Source of the DNA: an uncultured Lachnospiraceae bacterium
GTDB taxonomy: Bacteria; Bacillota; Clostridia; Lachnospirales; Lachnospiraceae
Assembly (NCBI GenBank): GCA_910588875.1
Contig: CAJURT010000020.1
Span: 1 to 64,000 of the forward strand
DNA length: 64,000 bases
Direction: 5' to 3'
The position numbers and the translations under genes are program-made. Each line of letters begins with the position of its first letter. Positions within the stretch are counted from its first letter, which is position 1. Under the pieces are notes generated by a model. That model searched no databases and had not been told where the DNA came from. It saw only the letters and a program-made list of their open reading frames with translations. This document shows, piece by piece, positions 9,176-17,608 of this stretch.

Positions 9176-10255
9176 CTAAATAAATCCCTCAAAAAACTGC
9201 ATATTACTCTGCATGATAATTGAAATCTGGACGCTGACTGCTTCCGTCTCAGGGGCTTCCCCTTTGATGAGGCATTCGAACAGGGCTTTAAAGCCCTTGT
9301 AGCCCTTTTCGTAGGGAGCCTTGTAGACAATGGCTTTTAAAACACCATCCCTTAACATCTGGGCGCTTTCCGGAAAGAGGTCGCTTCCCACTGCAAAAAC
9401 CTCTGCCTGCCTTCCGGTCTGGCACAAGGCATGGCACATGGGCATGGTATTTTTGGCCCGCATGCTGTAGGCGCCGATGATATCCGGGATTTCCTGAAGG
9501 CCTTTGACCATCTGCCTGCAATTGGCTTTGTCATCGTGAAGATCCCTGGCGTGCCAGATTTTAATGTCAGGGTTATGCTCCTTAAAATAAGCCTCAAACC
9601 CGGTCTGGTTCATCTTGTGTGACCAGGACAGCCCTTCCCCTTCCGCCACCAGGATGGTTCCCTTTCGCCCCTTTAGGCACAAGTCCATCAATTCTGCGGA
9701 AAGGCGCCCGGTGTAGGTGTCGTTGGGCGCAATGCAGCATAGCCTGCCGCAGTCTTCAAAATCATTGTCAATAAGGACAACGGATACGCCTCTTCCGGTA
9801 AACTGGGCAAGCAGGCATTGGAGCCGTAAACTGTTGTAGGCAGGGGCAGTCAGGAGCCCATCTAGGCGGTCCCCCCATTCCTCATAAAGTTTTTTTAAGA
9901 TTTCTATCTGTTTTTCGCTGCCATCGTCATCGCCTTCTGTGCTAAAGGCATATTCCATCACATTTAGGTTATAGCCGGACACTTCATTGTGGGCAGCATG
10001 GCATCCCTTCCATATATACCGGAAATAATATCTTCCGCCATCGTTAGCTCCAGGCAGGACCACGGCCAGGTTCACGGGCCGCCGTTTTAACGCAGAAGCC
10101 ACATAGTTGGTGGTATATCCCAGTTCATTGGCCACCCTCAAAATTTCCTGGCGCACTGCCTGGCTGACCCCTTCCTTGTTGTTCATTGCCCGGTGGACAG
10201 ATACAAGGGAGTACCCACTGGCCTGGGCAATATCCTTCAGAGTGACCTTTTTCAT
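9176..10255 (-). CDS. LacI-family transcriptional regulator of the TRAP operon
   Basis: A 359-residue regulator. The N-terminal LacI helix-turn-helix is clear (VTLKDIAQASGYSLVSVHRAMN, then the hinge helix with SALKRRP). The rest is a periplasmic-binding-like ligand domain (LAVVLPGANDGGRYYF; a C-terminal GSDLFPESAQMLRDG segment). It heads the dctPQM unit, so it is the likely specific regulator and probably autoregulated through the palindrome beside its own promoter. The ligand is unknown but presumably related to the TRAP substrate. The adjacent divergent nagAB genes could also be controlled from the shared intergenic region. Confidence 0.92.
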   Translation of the reverse strand: MKKVTLKDIAQASGYSLVSVHRAMNNKEGVSQAVRQEILRVANELGYTTNYVASALKRRPVNLAVVLPGANDGGRYYFRYIWKGCHAAHNEVSGYNLNVMEYAFSTEGDDDGSEKQIEILKKLYEEWGDRLDGLLTAPAYNSLRLQCLLAQFTGRGVSVVLIDNDFEDCGRLCCIAPNDTYTGRLSAELMDLCLKGRKGTILVAEGEGLSWSHKMNQTGFEAYFKEHNPDIKIWHARDLHDDKANCRQMVKGLQEIPDIIGAYSMRAKNTMPMCHALCQTGRQAEVFAVGSDLFPESAQMLRDGVLKAIVYKAPYEKGYKGFKALFECLIKGEAPETEAVSVQISIIMQSNMQFFEGFI

Positions 10256-10322
10256 TTTGATATTGTATCACCACCTTTTCTCATGCAAAATCATATGGGT
10301 ATTTTGACGAAATTTAAAGGAT

Positions 10323-10340
10323 AACGAAAACGTTTCCTTT
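10323..10340. promoter_or_regulatory. LacI/CcpA-type operator candidate
   Basis: An imperfect palindrome centred on the CG at 10331-10332 (GAAAACGTTTCC core). It has the central CG typical of LacI-family operators and matches the catabolite-responsive element consensus apart from about two positions. It covers the expected transcription start of the minus-strand promoter at 10346-10374, a classic repressor position. Binding by the adjacent regulator or by CcpA is inference. Confidence 0.5.
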
Positions 10341-10345
10341 GGCTT

Positions 10346-10374
10346 ATTATAGAATAATGTCAGAATGATGTCAA
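10346..10374 (-). promoter_or_regulatory. Consensus promoter of the regulator-dctPQM operon
   Basis: Read on the minus strand: TTGACA (10374-10369), 17-base spacer, TATAAT (10351-10346). Both hexamers are exact consensus, so this should be a very strong promoter unless repressed, which fits an operator immediately downstream. Confidence 0.8.
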
Positions 10375-10444
10375 TTACGAAAAAAATTTTCTCTAAATTA
10401 TAGTTGAATTATCAAAAAAATATTGTAATTTTTGACGAATCCTC

Positions 10445-10473
10445 TTGACTTTTTCTTTTTTTTCTTCTATTCT
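10445..10473 (+). promoter_or_regulatory. Probable promoter of nagAB
   Basis: TTGACT (10445-10450) and TATTCT (10468-10473) with 17-base spacing lie 27 bases upstream of the nagA start. A pyrimidine-rich tract fills the spacer. The -10 element is imperfect, so this is a candidate only. Confidence 0.45.
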
Positions 10474-10499
10474 GGATGCATCGGAAAGGAGGCACCACT

Positions 10500-11687
10500 A
10501 TGGAACATTTGATTTTTACAAATGCCAGGGTAATCCAGCCGGATTCCGTGCTGGAGATGGGGCAGGTATCCGTCAGGGATGGGGTTATCGAAGCGGTTGG
10601 GGCGGATTTGGTACAAAAGGAGGGCGGGGAAGGGGCCCGGGTTATTGACTGCGGCGGGAAATACCTTTCCCCCGGGTTTATTGACACCCATTGCCATGGC
10701 GGCGGTGGCGCCGATTTTATGGATGGGCATACCCAGGATATCCTTACGGCCGCCCGGGCGCATCTGGCACATGGAACCACAGGAATCTGCCCTACCACCC
10801 TTACCTGCTCGGATGAGGAGCTGTTTACCTTTTTTGACTGTTATGAACAGGCGAAAGAGGTGAGGGACCATATGCCCCATCTGCTTGGAATCCATCTGGA
10901 AGGGCCTTATTTTTCCGCCTCCCAGGCCGGGGCCCAGCCGCCGGGGTACCTTGCTGTTCCTTCCAGGGAGCATTACATGGAGATACTCTCCCGGGGAAAG
11001 GGCAATATCGTGAAATGGTCCATAGCCCCTGAACTCCCCGGAGCCATGGAACTGGGAGACGAACTGGCAGAAAGGGGGATCTTAGCCCTTATGGGGCACA
11101 GTGATGCCCGCCTGGACACTGCCATTGAAGCAATGAATCATGGATTCAGCCAGCTGACCCATTTTTATTCCGGCATGTCCATGCTTATCCGGGAAAAGGG
11201 CCATCGGAAGCTGGGGCTGGTGGAAGCAGGCTATCTTCTGGACGGGCTTAGTCTGGAGGTGATTGCTGACGGGATCCATCTGCCGCCGGAACTTTTGAGG
11301 CTGATTTTAAAGTGCAAGAGCCATGATCGTATCTGCCTTGTGACGGACAGCATGAGGGGGGCAGGCATGCCGGAAGGGCCGTCCCTTTTGGGTTCCCTGG
11401 CCCATGGGGTTTCCGTCATCATCAAGGACGGCATTGCCAATATGCCTGCTTTTGACAGCTTTGCAGGAAGCGTGGCAACCACAGACCGTTTGGTCCGGAC
11501 CATGACAGAAAAGGCAGGGCTGCCCATATGGGAAGCGGTGAAAATGGCCTCCCTGAATCCGGCTGTCTTTTTGGGCATCGCTGATGCCTGCGGCAGCATC
11601 AGCCCAGGAAAAAGGGCGGATTTGCTGATTTTTGACGAACACATAGAGATTTGTGCAGTGTATGTGTCAGGGAATCGGATGGAATAA
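10500..11687 (+). CDS. nagA: N-acetylglucosamine-6-phosphate deacetylase
   Basis: Cytosolic amidohydrolase releasing acetate from GlcNAc-6-phosphate to give glucosamine-6-phosphate. The 395-residue protein has the metal-site motif GFIDTHCHGGGGADF, the substrate and metal region GIHLEGPYFS, GHSDA, the helix with THFYSGMS (family THLFNAM), an ADGIHLPPE His and the catalytic Asp in LVTDSMRGAG. ATG 10500 follows AAAGGAGG at the right distance; an upstream in-frame ATG at 10476 lies before that ribosome site and is rejected. The next gene encodes the following pathway step, so the pair feeds amino sugars into glycolysis next to pgi. Confidence 0.96.
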   Translation: MEHLIFTNARVIQPDSVLEMGQVSVRDGVIEAVGADLVQKEGGEGARVIDCGGKYLSPGFIDTHCHGGGGADFMDGHTQDILTAARAHLAHGTTGICPTTLTCSDEELFTFFDCYEQAKEVRDHMPHLLGIHLEGPYFSASQAGAQPPGYLAVPSREHYMEILSRGKGNIVKWSIAPELPGAMELGDELAERGILALMGHSDARLDTAIEAMNHGFSQLTHFYSGMSMLIREKGHRKLGLVEAGYLLDGLSLEVIADGIHLPPELLRLILKCKSHDRICLVTDSMRGAGMPEGPSLLGSLAHGVSVIIKDGIANMPAFDSFAGSVATTDRLVRTMTEKAGLPIWEAVKMASLNPAVFLGIADACGSISPGKRADLLIFDEHIEICAVYVSGNRME

Positions 11688-11715
11688 AAAGAAAGGATTA
11701 AAGACAGGAGGTTTT

Positions 11716-12459
11716 ATGATGAATATTACCATTCATGTGGCGCCGACTCCTCAGGAGTTGGGAGCCAGGGCCGCTGAGGCCATTGCAAAGTATCTGACAG
11801 AAGCCATCAAAGAGCAGGGGTATGCCCGCCTGGTTCTTTCCACCGGGGCTTCCCAGTTTGAAACCCTGGAGGCGCTCCTGAGCCATGAGATTGCCTGGGA
11901 GAAGGTGGAGATGTTCCATCTGGATGAGTATGCAAATCTTCCGGAAAGCCATCCGGCCAGTTTCCGGAAATACTTAAAGGAGCGTTTTGTCAGCAAGGTT
12001 TCCTTAAAGGCAGCTTATTTTGTCAACGGGGAAGGGGATATTGAGGCGAATATTGCACAGCTGACGAAGGAACTGAGGCGGGCGCCTGTTGATGTGGGGG
12101 TGATCGGCATTGGGGAAAATGGCCATATTGCTTTCAATGACCCGCCGGCGGATTTTGAGACAGCGGAAGCATATAAGCTGCTTACCCTGGATGAGCGGTG
12201 CCGGAAGCAGCAGGTGGGGGAGGGATGGTTTGCAACCGTGGATGAAGTGCCGCAGCAGGCGATTTCCATGTGCGTGAAGCAGATTATGGCCTGCCGCCAT
12301 ATCGTTACGGCAGTTCCCCATGGGGTGAAGGCAGAGGCCGTATACAATACGATTACCTCACCGGTAAGCCCCCTGGTTCCGGCCACCATGCTAAAGACCC
12401 ATCCGGACTGGAACCTGTTTTTGGATGATGCATCGGCATCCCGGCTGTTTGGGTGTTAA
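11716..12459 (+). CDS. nagB: Glucosamine-6-phosphate deaminase
   Basis: A 247-residue cytosolic isomerase/deaminase converting glucosamine-6-phosphate to fructose-6-phosphate and ammonia. Signatures are LSTGASQFETLEAL (phosphate loop), MFHLDEYANLPESHPASFRKY (family FnmDEYvGl.pe...Sy) and the catalytic GIGENGHIAFNDPPADF. ATG 11716 or 11719 follows AGGAGG at 11706-11712. The gap to nagA is 28 bases, so they are co-transcribed. Confidence 0.95.
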   Translation: MMNITIHVAPTPQELGARAAEAIAKYLTEAIKEQGYARLVLSTGASQFETLEALLSHEIAWEKVEMFHLDEYANLPESHPASFRKYLKERFVSKVSLKAAYFVNGEGDIEANIAQLTKELRRAPVDVGVIGIGENGHIAFNDPPADFETAEAYKLLTLDERCRKQQVGEGWFATVDEVPQQAISMCVKQIMACRHIVTAVPHGVKAEAVYNTITSPVSPLVPATMLKTHPDWNLFLDDASASRLFGC

Positions 12460-12501
12460 TGCTTTAAGCTTTTTTCTGCACCCACGGTTCCGATGATTTT
12501 C

Positions 12502-12548
12502 TTCAGCCCCGCTGCCGCAAGGCATCGGGGCTGAAATGCCTTGCGGCA
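12502..12548. terminator. Interlocked double hairpin between convergent genes
   Basis: Two perfect inverted repeats share this segment: 12502-12511 with 12526-12535 (10 bp), and 12513-12525 with 12536-12548 (13 bp). The right arm of the first is exactly the loop of the second, so the two hairpins exclude each other. The element ends one base before the stop codon of the minus-strand gene and follows nagB on the plus strand. No strong T-run adjoins it, so the terminator role is inferred from position. Confidence 0.55.
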
Positions 12549-14639
12549 CTAGTTGGATGCAGGCTCTCCGGTATGGGTGTAAGTGAAAGTAACCCAGTCA
12601 GAGTAGGCTTCCTGCCCATTGGCGGCATTGACTGCCCGGATTGCGTAGTAATAGGTGGTACCCTCTGCTATCTTTGACAGATTTAACTGGGTGCCGGTCT
12701 TGGAAAACTCTGTCCAGAGTTCCTTGTATGAGGGATCCTTGTACAGGCGGATCTGGTATCCGGTGGCCCCGGGTACGGCATCCCAGGTGGTTTTTGACTG
12801 GTTTTGCGAAACGGCAACGGTCTTGGCGTTTTCAGGGGCTGAAGGCTTGTCGGGGGCAGGGCCTGCGGAACTTTCCTCAGGCGTCTCGTGGGAGAAGTAG
12901 TTCCACTCAGAATAGTAATTCTGGCCATCCACGGTCTTCATGGCCCTTACTCCATAATAGTAGGTGGTGTGGGGCTGGAGTTTACCAAAACCGATTTCCG
13001 CCTCCGTTTTGAAAGCGCTGGACCAAGTCTCTTTATACCCGGAATCCCGGAATAATACGAACTCATACTGGTCAGCCCCCTCTACCGGATCCCAGGAAAA
13101 GAAAGTGCGCCTTGCATCCTCCTTTGTAACTTTAATATTTTCCGGTTTATCAAGACGGAGGGCCTTTGCCTCCGGGAGCTGGTCAGCATTTGTCTGTGAA
13201 CAGAGGAATTCCGACCAGTCCGATGCGATATCTGCTTTGCCGGATCCGGCTTCCGCACGCACCCTGACTGCGAGGGAGGTTAAGGAATTATAGGTTACGG
13301 AAACAGAGGTGCCCTCGATCAATCCTCCATAGAGTTTGTTTGCCATATCACCGCTGTATACTTCAAAATTGTAGTTTTCTGCCCCATCCACGGGATCCCA
13401 GGCAAATTGGACTTTGCCATCAGTATCGGAAGCGGCATGGAGGTTTTGGGGCACCCCCAATTTTGGGGAAGAGCCCTGGCCTGCGGGGGGACAGTCATTC
13501 TGGGCAATTTCCGGAGACCAGGAAATGTATTTGCTGCTATAGGTATGTGCCCCGCCGTCTGCATTCTTTAATGTGGGTTCGCCGACATTGAAATATTCAT
13601 TATTGGGGTTATTGTCATCTTCTTTGTTGTCATTCCAGGTGACATCGACAGCGTAGTAGTTTCCGTCGTCGTAACGGACAACGTTCCAGGCATGTGTGGG
13701 GCTTAATACAACTGCGGTATCGATGCCGGAAGCGTTCATCATGGCAGAGAATGCGGCCGCATAGCCTGCGCATACCGTACCCTCCAGCATAACGGCAGAG
13801 TAGAGGGTCTGGCCCATAAGATCCTTGTTTTTTGCATATTCATTATTGTAGACAATGTTTTTGCACAGCAAATTATTGGCGGTGAACTCCTTTTGCCAGG
13901 TGGAAGTTCCGCCATTGTTTGCCGATTCGATCCAGCTGTCCAGCTTGCCAAACAGATCATTGGTAATCTTTGCCCGCTCCCCGCCGTCTGATGCGAACTC
14001 GTAAATACAAAATCCCAGCTTTTGGTTGGAAGTGGTGACTACGGAGGAAGTAATAAAATAGTATTGGGGATTATTATATTTAAACCAGAGGGCGGTAGCC
14101 TGTGCCTGGTCCTTTGTCAGGGCCAGGTCGCCGTAGGAAACCATATCGGTTAGGATACGTCCGAGATCTTCCCGGCGGATCCCGTCTAAGGCGGCGCTGT
14201 CCATATATTTTCTGCAGAGTTCGTCGAGCCGTCCATAAAAGGCCGCTTCCTCAAAAGTCAGGTTTTCCCGGGCAAGCTGGCTGGTGTAGATGCTCCATTC
14301 CCGGGCATTGACCACAGGGGAATCCGCAGCGACAAAGGATTCCTCCATCTCCAGGATTTCCTGGCTGATCTTGTCACCGTCCTCGTCAGGAATCTGGTCG
14401 CTGGTTCCGTCCAGATACCCTATCGGCAAGGTGATTGATGAGAACAGGGACTGTGCGTCCTCAATAGATATGTAGCCGGCAGGCACGTAGCCCTCAGGCA
14501 CATAGCCTTCCGGCACATAACCCTCCGGTACATAGCCTTTTGGCGGCACGCTGCTACAGCCGGCGAGATTCACCAAAACCCCGGCGGATAGAACAATGGC
14601 AGCCATCTTTTTCATAAGCTTTTTCATTTTTCTTTTCAT
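12549..14639 (-). CDS. Transglutaminase-like lipoprotein with three FN3-type domains
   Basis: A 696-residue exported protein. A very basic N-terminus and the lipobox LAGC (near residue 28) indicate lipid anchoring. A proline-tyrosine repeat follows (four to five copies of PEGYV, residues about 33-57). A transglutaminase/protease core comes next, with VCAGYAAAF (Cys), PTHAWNVV (His) and YYAVDVTWND (Asp) as the visible catalytic triad. The last 300 residues are three fibronectin-III-like units, each with a W..V.GA..Y...LY.D..YKE.W pattern and a TTYYYAIRA-type end. Likely a surface peptidase or crosslinking enzyme acting on extracellular protein; the target is unknown. It stands alone on the minus strand, with AAGGAAATAAG before the ATG. 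Confidence 0.85.
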   Translation of the reverse strand: MKRKMKKLMKKMAAIVLSAGVLVNLAGCSSVPPKGYVPEGYVPEGYVPEGYVPAGYISIEDAQSLFSSITLPIGYLDGTSDQIPDEDGDKISQEILEMEESFVAADSPVVNAREWSIYTSQLARENLTFEEAAFYGRLDELCRKYMDSAALDGIRREDLGRILTDMVSYGDLALTKDQAQATALWFKYNNPQYYFITSSVVTTSNQKLGFCIYEFASDGGERAKITNDLFGKLDSWIESANNGGTSTWQKEFTANNLLCKNIVYNNEYAKNKDLMGQTLYSAVMLEGTVCAGYAAAFSAMMNASGIDTAVVLSPTHAWNVVRYDDGNYYAVDVTWNDNKEDDNNPNNEYFNVGEPTLKNADGGAHTYSSKYISWSPEIAQNDCPPAGQGSSPKLGVPQNLHAASDTDGKVQFAWDPVDGAENYNFEVYSGDMANKLYGGLIEGTSVSVTYNSLTSLAVRVRAEAGSGKADIASDWSEFLCSQTNADQLPEAKALRLDKPENIKVTKEDARRTFFSWDPVEGADQYEFVLFRDSGYKETWSSAFKTEAEIGFGKLQPHTTYYYGVRAMKTVDGQNYYSEWNYFSHETPEESSAGPAPDKPSAPENAKTVAVSQNQSKTTWDAVPGATGYQIRLYKDPSYKELWTEFSKTGTQLNLSKIAEGTTYYYAIRAVNAANGQEAYSDWVTFTYTHTGEPASN
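14448..14548 (-). repeat. PEGYV pentapeptide repeat tract
   Basis: Tandem 15-base units encoding PEGYV (ending PAGYI) directly after the lipid anchor of the transglutaminase-like protein. Copies are nearly identical at DNA level (ccttcCGGcacataa-like units), so the number is likely to vary by slippage. It probably acts as a spacer holding the catalytic domain off the membrane. Confidence 0.75.
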
Positions 14640-15125
14640 GTTGTTCTTATTTCCTTTATCGTTTTATCTTACCCTTCGTGAATAAGGATGTATTCCTTTG
14701 TCCGCGGAGGGTATCTTTGTAAGATATTTCTTAATTTTACATTATTATGCAGAAATTTTCAACTGAATGGGCATATTATTTCCATGCTTATTTCCATGCA
14801 TTATTTCCACGGCAAACCCAGCCTTTTGGCTATTGATGAGTTGTTTGGGGAGCCGGTCAGGGGGGAAGAAGGGACAGCACATGGCAGCGGTATTGGGCGG
14901 GGGTTTTTCCTGAAAATCACAATTCCTGCACAATAAAAACAGGAAATATTGTATAAAATATACCATATATTTGGAAAAACAACCAAAATTATAATATTTT
15001 ATCCGGAATTTACTATATGTTTTCCCGGTTAAATTTGTTAAAATTTTAAGCAACCGTTCAAATCGGAACGGTTACCATGTTAATTACAGTTTCGTGCACA
15101 CGAAAAAGCAGAGGAGGAGATTGTT
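14640..15125. promoter_or_regulatory. Divergent intergenic region with an inverted-repeat operator candidate
   Basis: 486 bases without a gene. The right half (14940-15050) is very AT-rich and should carry the promoters. An exact interrupted palindrome, AACCGTTC (15052-15059) and GAACGGTT (15066-15073) with a six-base gap, sits about 55 bases before the start of the ABC binding protein, in a repressor-like place. No regulator gene adjoins it except the YesN-type regulator 5 kb downstream. Nothing recognisable was seen in 14700-14930. Confidence 0.45.
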
Positions 15126-16499
15126 GTGAGAAAAAATTCAGGCAAGCGGATGTCTGCCCTGGCATTGGCGGCAGCTATGGTTTCCATGGCTCTTGCAGGA
15201 TGCTCCGGGGGCGGCGGCGCCAATGAGACCACGGCGGCAGTGACAGAGGCCCAGTCAGACGGGGACGGAGAGACGGAGGCCAAAAAGGAAGAAGCCGGGG
15301 CTGCAAAGGCCGGCGGTGAGGAAGTTACCATCCGCCTTGTACATTACATGGGAGAGCAGGCGAAAAGGGACGCACTGGATGCCATGCTGACAGCATTTGG
15401 GGAAAGTTATCCCAATATCAAAGTGGACGTGGAGGTAGTGGCGTCTTCCTCCTACATTGCCACCTACAAAAACTATATTGCCGCCGGGGAAGCGCCGGAT
15501 ATTATGTTCGGTAAGCCCCAGAACATGACGGAGTTTGTGGAAGGCGGATATTTCATGGATTTGACAGGGGAGAAGTGCCTGGAGAATGTGCTTCCCATGT
15601 TAGCGGATGAATGTACCGTCAACGGAGGCATATACGGCTTCCCGATTGATGCCCAGGTAAAGGCCTGCTTCTATAATAAGAAGATGTTTGCGGATGCAAA
15701 CGTAGAGGTGCCCCAGACAAAGGAGGAATTTTTCAAGGTATGTGACACCTTTATGGATCAGGGCATCTATCCCTTTGTACATCCTTATAATTTTATTCAC
15801 GGCGTATTCCATGAACTGGATTCCTTCTTTACCAGCATGGCGGCCTCCACGGGCAATGAGAACGTATGGATGGATTCCCAGAACGGCGTTCAGGATCTTG
15901 GCGGAAACCAGGTGGTCACAGACGCCATGGAGATGTTCTCCAAGTTTGCTTCCTATAAGGATGCAGGGGATACGGCGGTAGACCAGACCCAGGGCATTCA
16001 GAACTTTGCGGCAGGACAGAGGCCGATGTACATGAACGGCGGCTGGCTGATGGGCGATGTGATTGCCGCCAATCCGGAGGGGGAGTTCGGCATGTTCCCC
16101 ACACCCTGGTCCGACAACGCGGATGACAACAAGCTTTGGGTTGGCATTGACGATGTATTTATCGTGTCCTCTCAGACCGAGCATAAGGATGAGGTAATGA
16201 CCCTTCTTGAGTTCTTTGCCAATGAGGATTGCTCCAGGACATGGATGGATACAGCGAAGCTTATGACCAGCAATGTGACCGTACCTACGGATAATGCAGA
16301 TGCGTTTATTAAAGAGATCAAGAGTTACATTGACAATGACAGAATCGTGTCCAAGGCTCTTGTGCCGGATTATACATCGGAATTTTCCACGGCATTCCGC
16401 ACAAAACTACAGGAGTTTGTGACATTGGATGACAGCCAGCGTGATGTGGCAAAGCTGATTCAGGAGATCGATACGGAGATTGAATCTATCCGGCAGTAG
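15126..16499 (+). CDS. Carbohydrate ABC transporter binding lipoprotein (family 1)
   Basis: A 457-residue extracellular solute-binding protein of the SBP_bac_1 type. It has the lipobox ALAGCSGG (about residues 22-29), an acidic and Thr-rich linker, then IRLVHYMGEQAKRDALDAM, an APDIMFGKPQNM segment and the sugar-binding style YGFPIDAQVKACFYNKKMF. A downstream GGWLMGDV motif matches the typical ligand-cleft strand. GTG 15126 is preceded by GAGGAGGA. It feeds the two permeases downstream. The ATPase is not encoded here, so a shared MsmK/UgpC-type ATPase elsewhere is expected. Two hairpins separate it from the permeases. Confidence 0.93.
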   Translation: MRKNSGKRMSALALAAAMVSMALAGCSGGGGANETTAAVTEAQSDGDGETEAKKEEAGAAKAGGEEVTIRLVHYMGEQAKRDALDAMLTAFGESYPNIKVDVEVVASSSYIATYKNYIAAGEAPDIMFGKPQNMTEFVEGGYFMDLTGEKCLENVLPMLADECTVNGGIYGFPIDAQVKACFYNKKMFADANVEVPQTKEEFFKVCDTFMDQGIYPFVHPYNFIHGVFHELDSFFTSMAASTGNENVWMDSQNGVQDLGGNQVVTDAMEMFSKFASYKDAGDTAVDQTQGIQNFAAGQRPMYMNGGWLMGDVIAANPEGEFGMFPTPWSDNADDNKLWVGIDDVFIVSSQTEHKDEVMTLLEFFANEDCSRTWMDTAKLMTSNVTVPTDNADAFIKEIKSYIDNDRIVSKALVPDYTSEFSTAFRTKLQEFVTLDDSQRDVAKLIQEIDTEIESIRQ

Positions 16500-16546
16500 C
16501 GGACGGGCAGGAACTGTTCCTAAAGATGAATCAGAAAAAGTATTAG

Positions 16547-16612
16547 AAAAGCCAGGGCGGCAATGAGCCTCAAAGCGCAGTTTGCTTAGGCTGCCTCCGC
16601 CCTGGCTTTTTT
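16547..16612 (+). terminator. Attenuating terminator after the binding-protein gene
   Basis: Perfect 14-base stem (16547-16560 with 16597-16610) followed by TTTTTT, with a smaller AGCCT/AGGCT hairpin inside the loop. Partial termination here would make binding protein in excess over permeases, a usual arrangement in such operons. Confidence 0.85.
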
Positions 16613-16650
16613 CCTATCACAGGACGTTGAAGCGACCCGCCGCAGGCGGA

Positions 16651-16677
16651 GAATCCTGCAAAGCAGGATTCTTTTTT
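16651..16677 (+). terminator. Second tandem terminator before the permeases
   Basis: GAATCCTGC (16651-16659) pairs with GCAGGATTC (16663-16671), followed by a T-run at 16671-16677. It lies 40 bases after the first terminator. Together they suggest strong reduction of read-through, or a separate signal for permease expression. No clear promoter was seen between this hairpin and the permease start. Confidence 0.75.
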
Positions 16678-16753
16678 CTTCCACGACATCGGGCCGGTTC
16701 AAAGCTTCGATGGAAGTGTCAGAGCCGTAGATTATGAAGAACGGAGGTTGGGG

Positions 16754-17608
16754 ATGAACCAGAAAACAAAAAAGCGAATCCAGGAGTTTACCTTTATCCT
16801 GCCTGCAATCGTTATGTTTGCCATATTTGTGGCCTATCCTTTTTTGCAGGGATTTCCTATTTCTTTTACCAAATGGGACGGAATGAGTCCCAACAAAGTG
16901 TTTGTAGGGCTTGACAACTATCTGCGCATTTTTCAGGATGTCAATGTGATTAACGCCACCAAAAACACGCTGATCTTTACGGCTCTTACCATGGTGTTTT
17001 CCAACCTTTTAGGGTTGCTTTTCGCGCTGATGATTGCCCGGGTCTCGAAGCTGAACAATGTGCTTCGAACATGTATTTTTATGCCTTATTGTTTAAGCCT
17101 GGTGCTCTCTTCCTATATATGGCGTTATGTGTACAGCGATGTGTTTTATGATAGATTCGGGATTCCCAGCCCTTTGGGAAGCACCACCTGGGTCATGCTG
17201 GGACTGGCCGTTATCTCCGTGTGGAGAGACGCAGGATACTGTATGGTCGTGTATATTGCCGCCATTCAGGGGGTTTCCAGCGATTACTATGAGGCGGCGG
17301 ATCTGGAGGGAGCCACTGCCCTGCAGAAATTCCGGCACATAACATTTCCCATGATCGCGCCGGCAGTGACCGCCAACTTTACCCTGCTTCTGGCATGGGG
17401 GATGAAGGTCTTTGATTATCCCATGGCAGCTACGGCAGGGGGGCCGGGAAGGTCATCGGAAACCGTGGCGATGCTGATATACAATAATTTATTTACTTAT
17501 TTCAGGGCAGGCTATGGACAGGCGATTGCAGTGGTGTTCACCATTGCGATTTTTGTGGTCAGTACCGTAGTTTCCAGGACGCTGAGAGCCAGGGAGGTGG
17601 AGATCTGA
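16754..17608 (+). CDS. Carbohydrate ABC transporter permease (MalF/UgpA type)
   Basis: A 284-residue, six-helix permease. The first helix is FTFILPAIVMFAIFVAYPFLQG. The cytoplasmic EAA loop that docks the ATPase is YYEAADLEGATALQKFRHITFPMIAP. ATG 16754 is six bases after GGAGG; an in-frame TTG at 16748 touches the ribosome site and is rejected. It overlaps the next permease by one base (TGATG), implying coupled translation of a heterodimer. Confidence 0.93.
   Translation: MNQKTKKRIQEFTFILPAIVMFAIFVAYPFLQGFPISFTKWDGMSPNKVFVGLDNYLRIFQDVNVINATKNTLIFTALTMVFSNLLGLLFALMIARVSKLNNVLRTCIFMPYCLSLVLSSYIWRYVYSDVFYDRFGIPSPLGSTTWVMLGLAVISVWRDAGYCMVVYIAAIQGVSSDYYEAADLEGATALQKFRHITFPMIAPAVTANFTLLLAWGMKVFDYPMAATAGGPGRSSETVAMLIYNNLFTYFRAGYGQAIAVVFTIAIFVVSTVVSRTLRAREVEI

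Noticed and set aside
14745..15053. Minus-strand open frame of 102 residues between the divergent genes
   Set aside because: Runs through the AT-rich promoter region, no ribosome site, no domain; probably noncoding.
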